Assembly (NCBI GenBank): GCA_964413635.1
Contig: CAYPTH010000036.1
Span: forward strand, 1 to 23,748
Direction: 5' to 3'
Source of the DNA: CAYFQV01 sp964413635
GTDB taxonomy: Bacteria; Spirochaetota; Spirochaetia; DSM-27196; PWMO01
DNA length: 23,748 bases
The notes below the pieces were generated by a model that searched no databases, had not been told where the DNA came from, and saw only the letters and a list, made by a program, of their open reading frames with translations. The stretch's first letter is position 1, and each line of letters begins with the position of its first letter. The position numbers and the translations under genes were made by a program. Positions 1 through 6,719 of this stretch are shown piece after piece.

Positions 1-983
1 CCGGAGACTCCGCCAATCAACTCGAGGATACGGTTCAAGTCCGAGGTGGAAAGATACTCGATCTCGATCTTCCCCCGCTCCCCTGAGCCGCGAAGGGTAA
101 CGCGGGTTCCCAGGCGCTCCAGGAGATCCTGTTCGATTGCGGCAAGCTGCGGATCCTTGCCGCCCCCCGCGGCACCCCCGGATCCACCGGTCTCTCGCGG
201 ACCCCGCGCCGCCGCACCCCCCGCTCCCGCGCCGCCGGCGGCGCCGCCTTCGCCGGCGGAATCACCCGCTCCCCGGGCGGCGCGACGCAGCGCCTCCTCC
301 GGCGCCGTCCCGGCGTTCACCAGGGCGGCGGCGCGCTCGGCCACGCGCACCGACACATCCTGGGACAAAAGCGCCTCGGCCAGGTCGGCGCGGCCGTCCA
401 CGTTTTCCACCGACAGCACGGCGCGCGCGTGGCCGGGGGACAGCCGCCCTGCGGCGACCGCCTCCTGCACCGATACCGGAAGCCGCAAGAGCCGCAGGGC
501 GTTGGCGATGGTCGAGCGGTTTTTGCCCAGGCGCTTGGAAAGCTCGTCCTGAGTGGCGTTTGCCGTCTCCATGAGCGACTGGTAGGCCCGCGCCTCCTCA
601 ATTGGGTTGAGGTCTTCGCGCTGCAGATTCTCGATGAGAGCGATCTCGAGCTTCTCCGTCGGGGTGAAGGAGCGCGGCAGGATGGGGACGGTCTCGATCC
701 CCGCTTTGAGGGCGGCGCGGTAGCGTCGTTCTCCAGCGATAATGAGATAGTTGCCGTCGCCGCTCTCCTCGACCAGGAGGGGCTGAAGCACGCCCTTCTG
801 TTGAATGGAGGAGGCGAGCTCCTCGATTGCCTCTTCGCTGAAGTGCTTTCGCGGTTGATCCGGATTGGGTCGGAGCTTTTCGAGGGGGACCTCGGTCAAT
901 CCCTCAATGTGTTCGGGAGCGGCTTCATCGTCCTGACTCTGTATGAGGGCGTCGATGCCCTTGCCCAACCGCTTTTTAGCCAC
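1..983 (-). CDS. parB: ParB chromosome-partitioning protein (CTPase/parS-binding), 3' end cut by window edge
   Basis: ParB binds parS, slides along DNA as a CTP-dependent clamp and works with ParA to segregate origins. Reading the minus strand from a GTG at 983-981 gives about 327 residues before the window ends. Visible are the N-terminal basic segment (AKKRLGKGIDALI), the ParB box with LRPNPDQPRKHF, the CTP-binding GERRYRAA motif, and ENLQREDLNPIEEARAY followed by a helix-turn-helix (LSKRLGKNRSTIANALRLL). After this comes an unusual Gly/Ala-rich low-complexity linker of about 40 residues, then a C-terminal dimerisation segment that runs off the edge. Only a few residues are probably missing. 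The GTG start overlaps the parA stop codon by 8 bp, so the two are an operon and probably translationally coupled. The family call is secure; the GTG start is inferred from the typical ParB N-terminus. Confidence 0.95.
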   Translation of the reverse strand, partial: MAKKRLGKGIDALIQSQDDEAAPEHIEGLTEVPLEKLRPNPDQPRKHFSEEAIEELASSIQQKGVLQPLLVEESGDGNYLIIAGERRYRAALKAGIETVPILPRSFTPTEKLEIALIENLQREDLNPIEEARAYQSLMETANATQDELSKRLGKNRSTIANALRLLRLPVSVQEAVAAGRLSPGHARAVLSVENVDGRADLAEALLSQDVSVRVAERAAALVNAGTAPEEALRRAARGAGDSAGEGGAAGGAGAGGAAARGPRETGGSGGAAGGGKDPQLAAIEQDLLERLGTRVTLRGSGERGKIEIEYLSTSDLNRILELIGGVS

Positions 984-1731
984 GTTCGATCACCTCTTCC
1001 GCGAGCTTGCGATAACTCTTGCCACCCGTGCTGTCCGGATCGTACTGATTGATGGGAATGCCGTGAGACGGCGCCTCCGAGAGGCGGACGTTGCGGGGAA
1101 TGATGGTGCGAAAGACCCGCTTTCCGAAGTAGCCGACGACCTCTTGCACGACATCCTGCGCCAGGCGGGTACGGCTGTCGTACATGGTGAAGAGGATACC
1201 GGAAATGTCGAGGTCCGCGTTGTAGCTCTGCTGAACGCGCTTGATGCTCTGCAGGAGCTGGGTGAGCCCCTCCATGGCGAAGTACTCGCACTGAAGCGGA
1301 ATGATCACGGTGTCCGCCGCCACCAGCCCGTTGAGGGTCAGGAGACCGAGGGACGGCGGACTGTCAATGAAGATGTAGTCGTATTCGTCCTGAATCCCGG
1401 CAATGGCGTTGCGCAGGAAGTACTCCCGCCGCTCAAGCTCCACGAGCTCAATGTTGGCTCCCGTCAGATTGATGCTCGACGTAATGATTGAGAGGTTTGC
1501 CTGCGAGGTGGTTTCTACGGCGCTCGTGGCATCGATCTCCTCGGTAATGACCTCGTAGATGCCCTGCCCCTGCGTCGACTTTCCGACGCTGCTCGAGAGG
1601 TTTCCCTGGGGGTCGAAGTCGATGAGGAGAATCTTGCGCCCCAGCTCCGCGAGGAATGCACCGAGGTTGACGGCGGAGGTCGTCTTTCCGACGCCGCCCT
1701 TCTGATTTGCGAAGACGATCGTTTTGCCCAT
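976..1731 (-). CDS. parA: ParA/Soj chromosome-partitioning ATPase
   Basis: ParA is a Walker-type ATPase that binds the nucleoid as an ATP dimer and is released by ParB, moving origins apart; Soj homologues also modulate DnaA. The 251-residue protein has the deviant Walker A box KGGVGKTT at residues 11-18, a switch-like LIDFDPQGN segment and the IFIDSPPSLG Walker B region. It lacks the N-terminal DNA-binding extension of plasmid type Ia ParA, so it fits chromosomal Soj. The start is ATG at 1731-1729. It is first in an operon with parB and is divergent from the Nudix gene. There is no Shine-Dalgarno sequence, and the promoter at 1743-1771 would give a leader of only about 5 nt. Confidence 0.97.
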   Translation of the reverse strand: MGKTIVFANQKGGVGKTTSAVNLGAFLAELGRKILLIDFDPQGNLSSSVGKSTQGQGIYEVITEEIDATSAVETTSQANLSIITSSINLTGANIELVELERREYFLRNAIAGIQDEYDYIFIDSPPSLGLLTLNGLVAADTVIIPLQCEYFAMEGLTQLLQSIKRVQQSYNADLDISGILFTMYDSRTRLAQDVVQEVVGYFGKRVFRTIIPRNVRLSEAPSHGIPINQYDPDSTGGKSYRKLAEEVIERG

Positions 1732-1742
1732 GCCGATCGCCG

Positions 1743-1771
1743 AGTATAGCGAAAAAAGCCCACACTGTCAT
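1743..1771 (-). promoter_or_regulatory. sigma70-type promoter of parAB
   Basis: On the minus strand ATGACA (1771-1766) and TATACT (1748-1743) are separated by exactly 17 bp. They match the consensus at five positions each. The -10 box ends 11 nt before the parA ATG, so transcription would start about 5 nt before the start codon. Predicted by eye only. Confidence 0.65.
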
Positions 1772-1799
1772 TGCGATTGCTGTGCTACCTTGTGACGAG

Positions 1800-2183
1800 A
1801 TGGAAGATATGGACGTGGTTGCCGCGGTCGTTCTCCGAGATGGACACGTGCTTCTTGGGCGCCGACGCGCGGAAAAGCAACACGCCGGCTGGTGGGAGTT
1901 CCCCGGCGGGAAGATCGAGCCGGGAGAGACGCCCGAGGAAGCGCTCAGGCGAGAGCTCGCCGAGGAGTTCTGTTGCGCAAGCACCGTCGGTTCCTTCATC
2001 GCGCAAAACTCTCACGACTATGGTGATCTCACCGTTACGCTTCACGCCTACTACGCGAGCCTCATTGGTGAGATTGCGTGCCGGACGGATCACGATCTAC
2101 TGTCCTGGACGCCGCTTTCCGATCTACCGGCCGTTGCGCTGGCCCCGGCGGATCGGTTTTTGCGTGCGATCTTGAGTGCATAA
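1800..2183 (+). CDS. mutT: MutT-like Nudix hydrolase (probable 8-oxo-dGTP diphosphatase)
   Basis: MutT enzymes hydrolyse oxidised nucleotides such as 8-oxo-dGTP to the monophosphate and so prevent transversions. The protein has 127 residues, the usual MutT size, and starts VVAAVVLRDGHVLLGRR with a typical HAGWWEFPGGKIEPGE approach to the Nudix box. The box keeps the metal-binding RE..EE residues (RELAEEF), but the near-invariant glycine after EEx is cysteine (EEFCC). The reading frame is open further upstream, but ATG at 1800 begins just before the conserved first strand; a second ATG at 1809 is possible. The ribosome binding site is weak. It is divergent from parA and precedes the deaminase gene by 155 bp. 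The family is certain; the exact substrate is inferred. Confidence 0.85.
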   Translation: MEDMDVVAAVVLRDGHVLLGRRRAEKQHAGWWEFPGGKIEPGETPEEALRRELAEEFCCASTVGSFIAQNSHDYGDLTVTLHAYYASLIGEIACRTDHDLLSWTPLSDLPAVALAPADRFLRAILSA

Positions 2184-2260
2184 TGTCGCACTTCAGGTTT
2201 TGAGGTCCACGGTCGAAAACAATAGGAGAGGTCTGGGAAGTCTGCGGATAGTGCGCGGAG

Positions 2261-2288
2261 TTGAAAATTCGCGCGAAACTGTTAGATT
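2261..2288 (+). promoter_or_regulatory. Putative promoter of the deaminase gene with palindrome in its spacer
   Basis: TTGAAA (2261-2266) and TAGATT (2283-2288) are 16 bp apart, about 50 nt before the ATG at 2339. The spacer contains the perfect 10-bp palindrome TTCGCGCGAA (2268-2277), which would be a natural repressor-binding position. No regulator can be assigned. Confidence 0.45.
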
Positions 2289-2338
2289 AGAGTCAGCACT
2301 CAGCCTTCCGGCGCGATTCAGAAGTAGAAGGTCGGCGA

Positions 2339-3409
2339 ATGAGCAAAAACGTGGCAGCTACTCCGACAAAAAGTTCCGTACGGGAGCTCCTCCAATCCAT
2401 TCCCAAGACTGAGCTCCATCTTCACATTGAGGGGCTTGTTTCCGTCGAATCGATCTGGGAGTTGATGAATAAGCACAAGCTCGACCTGGGCATTAAGACC
2501 AAGGCGGAGCTCCAGAAGCGCTTCCAGGTAACAAGCTTAAACGAGTTCATCGACCTGTTCATCAATATTGTCCAGGCTACGTTTCTCGACGAAAACGACC
2601 TCGACTTCCTGATCTCAGATGCAGAGAACTATTTGTCCCGGAACAACATTCGTTACGCGGAGATCTTCTTCGCGCCGACGAAACTCATCAAGAACGGACT
2701 TCGCTTCGACGCCTTGGCGCAAAAGCTCGACGAAGGCGCGGAGTACCTGCGCAAGCAGGGATACGATGTGCGCTACATTGTCGACGTCTCTCGCGGCTTC
2801 GGCGTGGACAACGCCATGCGCAACCTCGAGCTCACGGCGGCCAACCGCACCGACAACTTCATTGGCCTCGGTCTTGGCGGCGCCGAGCGGACCGGTCCCG
2901 CCCGGGAGTACGCTCCCGTCTTCGAGCGCGCCCGCAAGGAGGGCTTCCACCTGGTGGCCCACGCCGGCGAGGACGTCGGTCCGCAATCGATCTGGGACAC
3001 CATTGATGTTCTCAAGGCCGAGCGCATTGGCCACGGCACCAGCGCAATTCTCGACCAACGGCTCATGAACGAGCTCCGCGACCGGCAGGTCCCCTTGGAG
3101 ATCTGCCCCACCAGCAATCTCTTCACTCGGAAGTACGCCCAGAGCCTGGAACAGCACCCCATTCGCTCCTTCTACGACTTGGGCATGTACGTCACCGTGA
3201 ACACCGACGACCCGACGCTCTTCGGTGTCGATCTGGTGGATGAGTACGCAAACTTGGTGGACGCGGGCGTCTTCTCGATTGACGAGATCATTGAGATCGT
3301 CAAGAACGGGATCTACGCGACCTTCATGCCGGACGGGGAGAAGGACGCGCTGTGGCAGGAAGTGCACGCTGCGGTGCAGAAGAGCTCGCTGGTAAATGAC
3401 CTTGGGTAG
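2339..3409 (+). CDS. add: Adenosine deaminase-family protein
   Basis: This enzyme family hydrolytically deaminates adenosine, or in some members adenine or related purines, using a zinc ion in a TIM barrel. The 356-residue protein carries all catalytic signatures in order: metal-binding HxH (H27, H29 in ELHLHIEG), the GLGLGGAE loop around 177-183, H208 and proton-donor E211 in HAGED, H232 in ERIGHG, EICPTSN at 254-260, and tandem D290-D291 in VNTDDP. GAAGG lies 8 nt before the ATG. The segment after HIEG is LVSVESIW rather than the more usual ST/SL, so the substrate may not be adenosine itself. The gene is convergent with the YigZ gene, 25 bp away; no clear terminator is seen between them. 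Confidence 0.88.
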   Translation: MSKNVAATPTKSSVRELLQSIPKTELHLHIEGLVSVESIWELMNKHKLDLGIKTKAELQKRFQVTSLNEFIDLFINIVQATFLDENDLDFLISDAENYLSRNNIRYAEIFFAPTKLIKNGLRFDALAQKLDEGAEYLRKQGYDVRYIVDVSRGFGVDNAMRNLELTAANRTDNFIGLGLGGAERTGPAREYAPVFERARKEGFHLVAHAGEDVGPQSIWDTIDVLKAERIGHGTSAILDQRLMNELRDRQVPLEICPTSNLFTRKYAQSLEQHPIRSFYDLGMYVTVNTDDPTLFGVDLVDEYANLVDAGVFSIDEIIEIVKNGIYATFMPDGEKDALWQEVHAAVQKSSLVNDLG

Positions 3410-3434
3410 TCGTCGAAGTCCCTGACGTATTCCC

Positions 3435-4067
3435 CTATCCCCAGAACCCTTCACTTACCTCAATCTTCGCGGCTCCCCGCGACGCGTCCCGGATTGCCCC
3501 GAGTATGCGATCCTGCGCCGCCTCAGGGATCGTGAGGCAAAGGCGCACGCTCGTCCCATATGTTTCCCCCGAAACGCGCGCCCCGGCGCTCACGGCGGCC
3601 TCTCGCACGGCCTCGTACGCGGCGTAGTCGACGGAGACCCTTGCCGTACAGATGCGCCGCAGCTCCTCGAGCCTGGCTCCGTCGAGGACGTTGCCGGCCG
3701 TCTCCCCGTAGGCCCGGACCAGGCCGCCGGTGCCGAGCTTCGTGCCCCCGAAGTAGCGAACAACGGCAAGAAGCGCGTTGGTGACGCCGCGACCGTCGAG
3801 GACCGCACGCACCGGCCGGCCGGCCGTCCCCTTGGGTTCGCCGTCATCCGACTGACCGAAGAGCCGGCTCTTCGGCGGTCCCAGGGAGAAGGCGTGCACC
3901 ACGTGTGTCGCGCCCGGGTGCTCACCGCGCAGCGCCTGCAGATTCGCGTCCACCTCCTCTCGTGAGGAAAGCGGCAGGAGGACGCCGATGAATCGAGAGT
4001 TCTTGATGCGAAGGGAGGTTTCGGTTCGCTTGATGGGCACCCGAAGGGTGCCGTCGTGCTCTTCCAT
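3435..4067 (-). CDS. yigZ: YigZ/IMPACT (UPF0029) family protein
   Basis: The protein belongs to the YigZ/IMPACT family, which has an N-terminal IMPACT domain and a C-terminal EF-G domain IV-like domain (DUF1949); the bacterial function is poorly defined but probably linked to RNA or translation. Diagnostic motifs, numbered from the ATG, are KNSRFIG (22-28), DDGEPKGTAGRP (74-85) and RYFGGTKLGTGGLVRAYG (104-121). From ATG 4067 it has 210 residues, the normal length. The frame stays open to a GTG at 4082, which would add five residues (215 in all); neither start has a clear ribosome binding site, and the ATG is preferred. A parS site lies just upstream, so ParB spreading could affect its expression. 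Confidence 0.9.
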   Translation of the reverse strand: MEEHDGTLRVPIKRTETSLRIKNSRFIGVLLPLSSREEVDANLQALRGEHPGATHVVHAFSLGPPKSRLFGQSDDGEPKGTAGRPVRAVLDGRGVTNALLAVVRYFGGTKLGTGGLVRAYGETAGNVLDGARLEELRRICTARVSVDYAAYEAVREAAVSAGARVSGETYGTSVRLCLTIPEAAQDRILGAIRDASRGAAKIEVSEGFWG

Positions 4068-4084
4068 ATGCGGTGGGTGCACGG

Positions 4085-4100
4085 TGTTTCACGTGAAACA
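4085..4100. promoter_or_regulatory. parS centromere site
   Basis: TGTTTCACGTGAAACA is a perfect 16-bp palindrome that agrees with the conserved bacterial parS sequence bound by ParB/Spo0J (TGTTNCACGTGAAACA type). It lies in the gap between gyrA and the YigZ gene, about 3 kb from parAB and about 4.8 kb from the inferred oriC. That is the expected location for a chromosomal centromere. Confidence 0.95.
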
Positions 4101-4102
4101 AT

Positions 4103-4128
4103 GGCGCCGGGGGCCGGGCGCCGGCGCC
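4103..4128 (-). terminator. Possible gyrBA terminator hairpin next to parS
   Basis: The 8-bp inverted repeat GGCGCCGG / CCGGCGCC encloses a 10-nt loop just after the gyrA stop codon. On the minus strand it is followed by ATTGTTT, a weak T-rich run that merges into parS. This is consistent with intrinsic termination of gyrBA, but the T tract is poor. Confidence 0.45.
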
Positions 4129-4154
4129 GATGGCATCAACAAGCTTCGTGATAC

Positions 4155-6701
4155 TTACGACTGGTCGTCGCCGTGGTCGGTGCCTCCGGCCTCAGAGCCG
4201 TCGCCGTCCGGGGTTTCGCCGTCCTCCGGTCCGGGCTCGGGCTGCTCGACCTTCTGGGCGTCGTCGTCGGCATTCGCCGCACGCCCGACGCTAACCACGT
4301 AGTCGGGTCGCGCAATGTTGACGACCCGCACCCCCATGGCGGTGCGCGACTGGACGGTTACTCCGTTCACGCTCAGCTTCAAGGCGTTCCCCTGGGAGGT
4401 AATGACTACTACATCGTCCTCAGGCTGAACCGGCTGCACGGCAACAACCTCGCCGGTTCGCTCGTTGATGGAGTAGCCGATCTGACCCCGGGTGCCGCGT
4501 CCGTGGACGTTGAAGTCGTCGAAGCCGGTTCGCTTTCCGTAGCCATTCTCCGTAATGAGAAACATCTCCGCGGCGTCGCCGGAGGAGACGACGCCGGCGA
4601 GATCGTCCTGCCCGGATAGACGGATCCCCTGCACGCCGCGGCTCGCGCGGCCCATGCGACGCACCGTCTGCTCCTCGATCCGCAGCGCATTGCCGCGGCG
4701 CGTGACCAGAATGAGGTCGTCGTTGCCGCCGGTCAAAAGGGCGCGGCGCAGCTTGTCGCCGGGATCGAGCTTGATGGCGGCAATGCCGCGGGTCCGGGCG
4801 TTGGAGAAGTCGGAGACGGCCACCTTCTTTACGATGCCCCGTGCCGTCGCCATGAAGACAAACTGTTCTTCGGTGAACTCTGCAATGGAGACCACCGCCG
4901 CGATCTCCTCATCCGGCGAGAGGTCCAGGAGGGAGCGGATGTGCTGTCCCCGGGCGGTGCGCGAGGCCTCGCTTATCTGGTGGACCTTCAGCCAGTACGC
5001 CTTCCCCTCGCTGGTGACGAAGAGCACGTAGTCGTGGGTAGAACCGACGAAGAGGTGCTCAATGAAGTCGTCGTCCCGGAGGTTGGATGAGGAGGCTCCC
5101 TTTCCGCCGCGGCCCTGGACGCGGTAGGCGTTCAGCGGCACGCGCTTGATGTAGCCGCGGTGTGAAATGACCACGACCATATCTTCGCGCTGAATGAGGT
5201 CTTCAATGTCGATCTGCTCGACCTCGTCGGGGACGATTTCGGTGAGCCGGTCGCCGCCGAACTTCTCCGCGAGCTCGTTGGTCTCGTCCTTGATAACACC
5301 CTTGATCCGCTCTTCACTGGCCAAGAGCGCCTTGAGCTCGCGGATGAGGGCGCGCACCTCTTCGAGCTCATCGACGATTTTCTGCGTCTCCAGACTGGTG
5401 AGCTTCTGCAGCCGCATGTCCAGGATGGCCTGCGCCTGTCGCTCGGAGAGGTCGAAGCGCGTCATGAGGCCGGTTCTGGCTTCATCGACATTTGCCGAGC
5501 TTCGGATCAGGGCTACGACCTCATCGATATTGTCGAGGGCTATCTTCAGGCCCAGGAGAATGTGTTCCCGCTCTTCCGCCTTGGCCAGATCGTACTTGGT
5601 ACGGCGGATAATGACTTCGCGACGGTGCTCAATGAAGTGCTCAATGATCTCCTTGAGGGAGAGCAACTTCGGCTTGCCGCGCACCAGCGCCAGGGCGTTG
5701 ATGTTGAAGTTGACCTGCATCTGGGTCTGCGTGAAGAGCTGGTTGAGTATGATCTTGGGGCTCGCCCCCTTCTTCAGCTCGATGACAACGCGCAGGCCGT
5801 TGCGGTCGGACTCGTCCCGGAGATCGGAGATGCCGTCGATCTTGTGATCCCGGACCAGATCGGCGATCCGGGTAATGAGGGTTGCCTTGTTCACCAGGTA
5901 GGGGATCTCATTGAGAATGATCACGTCCTTCCCGGCCTTGGTCTCCTCAATGTGGAAGCGCGCTCTCACGACCACGCGCCCCTTCCCGGTGCGGTAGGCT
6001 TCTTTGATTCCCCGGCGGCCGTAGATGATTCCCCCCGTGGGGAAATCCGGCCCGGAGATGTACTGCATGAGCTCGTCCACCGGTATCTCCGGATTGTCGA
6101 TCACGGCCGAAATGGCGGCGGCGGCCTCGGTGAGGTTGTGGGGAGCCATGGTGGTCGCCATCCCGACGGCAATGCCTGTGGCGCCGTTGACCAGGAGGTA
6201 GGGCACCGCGCCGGGGAGGACCGTGGGCTCCTCAATGGCGTCGTCGTAGTTGGGGGCAAAGTCGACGGTATTCTTCCCAATGTCGCGGAGCATCTCCTCG
6301 GCGAGCTTCATGGGCCGCGCCTCGGTGTAGCGCATGGCCGCCGGAGGATCGCCGTCAATGGAGCCGAAGTTCCCCTGGCCGTTTACCATGGGGTAGCGCA
6401 TGGTAAACACCTGAGCGAGGCGCACCAGGGCGTCGTAGATACTCTGGTCACCGTGGGGGTGGTACTTCCCGAGAACGTCCCCGACAATGCGGCCGCACTT
6501 CTTGAAGGGGCGGTCGGAGCGGAGTCCCATGTCGCTCATCGCGTAGAGGATCCGCCGGTGGACCGGCTTCAGCCCGTCCCGTACGTCCGGCAGGGCGCGG
6601 CTGACAATGACCGACATGGCGTAATTGAGATAGGACTCTTTGATCTCGTCCTCGATCGCGACGGGGATCACCCGTCCGTGTCGTTCTTGTTCGTCGGACA
6701 C
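4155..6701 (-). CDS. gyrA: DNA gyrase subunit A
   Basis: GyrA is the DNA-breaking and rejoining subunit of the A2B2 gyrase that adds negative supercoils. The 848-residue protein has the winged-helix/tower breakage-reunion region, catalytic Tyr125 in AAMRYTEARP, and a C-terminal beta-pinwheel carrying a GyrA box (QGRGGKG), which separates gyrase from topoisomerase IV. It ends in a strongly acidic tail of about 35 residues. In the quinolone-resistance region (HPHGDQSIYD) Gln86 occupies the E. coli Ser83 position, while Asp90 (E. coli Asp87) is kept. The start is GTG at 6701-6699, supported by AGGAG (6712-6708) 6 nt upstream. The gene follows gyrB by 18 bp, so they form one operon. Confidence 0.98.
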   Translation of the reverse strand: MSDEQERHGRVIPVAIEDEIKESYLNYAMSVIVSRALPDVRDGLKPVHRRILYAMSDMGLRSDRPFKKCGRIVGDVLGKYHPHGDQSIYDALVRLAQVFTMRYPMVNGQGNFGSIDGDPPAAMRYTEARPMKLAEEMLRDIGKNTVDFAPNYDDAIEEPTVLPGAVPYLLVNGATGIAVGMATTMAPHNLTEAAAAISAVIDNPEIPVDELMQYISGPDFPTGGIIYGRRGIKEAYRTGKGRVVVRARFHIEETKAGKDVIILNEIPYLVNKATLITRIADLVRDHKIDGISDLRDESDRNGLRVVIELKKGASPKIILNQLFTQTQMQVNFNINALALVRGKPKLLSLKEIIEHFIEHRREVIIRRTKYDLAKAEEREHILLGLKIALDNIDEVVALIRSSANVDEARTGLMTRFDLSERQAQAILDMRLQKLTSLETQKIVDELEEVRALIRELKALLASEERIKGVIKDETNELAEKFGGDRLTEIVPDEVEQIDIEDLIQREDMVVVISHRGYIKRVPLNAYRVQGRGGKGASSSNLRDDDFIEHLFVGSTHDYVLFVTSEGKAYWLKVHQISEASRTARGQHIRSLLDLSPDEEIAAVVSIAEFTEEQFVFMATARGIVKKVAVSDFSNARTRGIAAIKLDPGDKLRRALLTGGNDDLILVTRRGNALRIEEQTVRRMGRASRGVQGIRLSGQDDLAGVVSSGDAAEMFLITENGYGKRTGFDDFNVHGRGTRGQIGYSINERTGEVVAVQPVQPEDDVVVITSQGNALKLSVNGVTVQSRTAMGVRVVNIARPDYVVSVGRAANADDDAQKVEQPEPGPEDGETPDGDGSEAGGTDHGDDQS

Positions 6702-6719
6702 TCAGTTCTCCTGTGGTGC

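Noticed and set aside
2176..2412. 78-residue frame between the Nudix and deaminase genes
   Set aside because: It covers the deaminase promoter and runs into the deaminase gene in another frame; no motif.
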